Below, piece after piece: positions 63,273-64,000 of a stretch of 64,000 nucleotides of DNA; positions within the stretch are counted from its first letter, which is position 1, and each line of letters opens with the position of its first letter. The notes under the pieces were generated by a model that had not been told where the DNA came from, searched no databases, and was given only the letters and a program-made list of their open reading frames with translations. Origin of the DNA: Bradyrhizobium yuanmingense (GTDB taxonomy: Bacteria > Pseudomonadota > Alphaproteobacteria > Rhizobiales > Xanthobacteraceae); the NCBI RefSeq assembly GCF_900094575.1, contig NZ_FMAE01000008.1, forward strand, positions 186,001 through 250,000, written 5' to 3'. A program made the translations under genes and the position numbers.

Positions 63273-63791
63273 ATGCCCATCTTTAGGTATTTCATCTTTG
63301 TCGGTGGAGCTTTGCTCACACTGCTGTTCGCGGCGGATTTCGTTTTCCCGGCGGCGCCCGTAGCGCAGGCCGTCGCGACCGCAAGCAACGACCAGCCGCT
63401 GATCCGAATCCGGTCCGACCGCCATCTGCCTGAGCGCGTCGTCCTCGACACCAGCCAGCCGACGATTGTCGCACCCGCGGTTCAGACTGCCGCAGTTGCG
63501 GCTCCCCAGCCACCGGTACAGGAGAGCCTGTCGCCGGCTTTGGCCGAGATGTCTGCCAAGACGCGGGTGCGCGAGACCTTCGCCCAGTTCACGCCAGAGC
63601 CGAGGGCCGGGACCGCCGCAGCGAGGAAGTCCGACGCGGGCCAGCCCCAGACGTTCCAGGCCCAAGCGTCTCCTGTCCAGGCTCAGCCCAAGCGTAAGAT
63701 CGTCAGGACGCAACCGGCGCATCAGCCGGGCCGCCCCATGATGCTGGTCGCTCAGCAGCCGCATTTCGGCCTCTTCAACACGACCTGGTAA
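63273..63791 (+). CDS. Membrane-anchored/exported proline-rich hypothetical protein
   Basis: A 172-residue protein. An N-terminal hydrophobic segment (FRYFIFVGGALLTLLFAADF) is either a signal anchor or an uncleaved signal. The rest is Ala/Pro/Gln-rich low complexity with a basic C-terminal part (PKRKIVRTQPAHQPGRPMML). I recall similar proteins in Bradyrhizobium of unknown function. Confidence 0.75.
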   Translation: MPIFRYFIFVGGALLTLLFAADFVFPAAPVAQAVATASNDQPLIRIRSDRHLPERVVLDTSQPTIVAPAVQTAAVAAPQPPVQESLSPALAEMSAKTRVRETFAQFTPEPRAGTAAARKSDAGQPQTFQAQASPVQAQPKRKIVRTQPAHQPGRPMMLVAQQPHFGLFNTTW

Positions 63792-63940
63792 CAGCGCCTT
63801 CGGCTGCCTCGATCGAGGTGGGAAGGGCTTTTTATTGGCCGGCCTCTCTGCTAATTCGAACCAATCCGACCGCCGTCGGGTGTACTGGCTCCTCGCCAGT
63901 GCCGGCCGGCGGATCTCGGTGGCCCGCTACTCGGGCCAGG

Positions 63941-64000
63941 GCGCTCGTAGCTCAGCTGGATAGAGCATCGGATTTCGATTCCGAGGGTCGGAGGTTCGAA
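63941..64000 (+). tRNA. tRNA-Arg (anticodon TCG), 3' end cut by window edge
   Basis: Acceptor 5' strand GCGCTCG, D-arm GCTC...GAGC, anticodon stem TCGGA/TCCGA with loop TTTCGAT (anticodon TCG, reads CGA Arg), variable loop GGGTC and the start of the T-arm GGAGGTTCGAA. The last ~16 bases lie outside the window. Confidence 0.92.

Overview
The window is a 64 kb piece of a high-GC alphaproteobacterial chromosome, most likely Bradyrhizobium or a close relative in the Nitrobacteraceae. This rests on family resemblance of the proteins, the gene order (str-S10-spc-alpha ribosomal block with adk inside it and no rpsD), and several families of palindromic intergenic repeats typical of that group. It was judged from the sequence alone, without a database search.

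Layout. 1-1045: 3' end of an ABC exporter gene. 1046-1941: long leader before the ribosomal block. 1942-22176: one co-directional block of about 31 genes (rpsL-rpsG-fusA-tuf, S10 operon, spc operon, secY, a second divergent secY paralogue, adk, then rpsM-rpsK-rpoA-rplQ) closed by a strong terminator at 22202. 22366-36956: SDR and MDR oxidoreductases, an HxlR regulator, an OprO/P-like porin, a Do-type protease, rarA, an RluC/D-type pseudouridine synthase, an Atp12-type F1 assembly chaperone, an orphan FliK-like/FlhB-C pair, and a Tat-exported class D beta-lactamase. 37097-47673: acyl-CoA carboxylase beta subunit and many small proteins (dimeric alpha/beta barrels, secreted peptides, a TRIC-type channel, a three-haem cytochrome c). 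47957-57931: a fused indolepyruvate:ferredoxin oxidoreductase followed by a thiolase/DUF35/MaoC/SDR/DapA-like/NUDIX string that looks like an acyl-CoA catabolic module. 58119-63791: a PAS sensor histidine kinase, a GrlR-family protein and small hypotheticals. The window ends inside a tRNA-Arg gene.

The most interesting points are: (i) the tandem SecY paralogue at 17311-18522, translationally coupled to both secY and adk, which lacks most of the plug segment and has Ala at the cytosolic-loop Arg needed for SecA-driven export in E. coli; (ii) an adenylate kinase with a roughly 90-residue histone-H1-like Lys/Ala tail; (iii) inverted arrays of a degenerate heptamer GCGARTR, three of the four copies lying inside the ribosomal block; (iv) GTAG-headed REP-like palindromes and a roughly 500 bp repeat-like non-coding block at 51620-52125; (v) an orphan FliK-like/FlhB-C pair whose small member begins where FlhB is normally cleaved.

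I saw no CRISPR array, prophage or intact insertion sequence.
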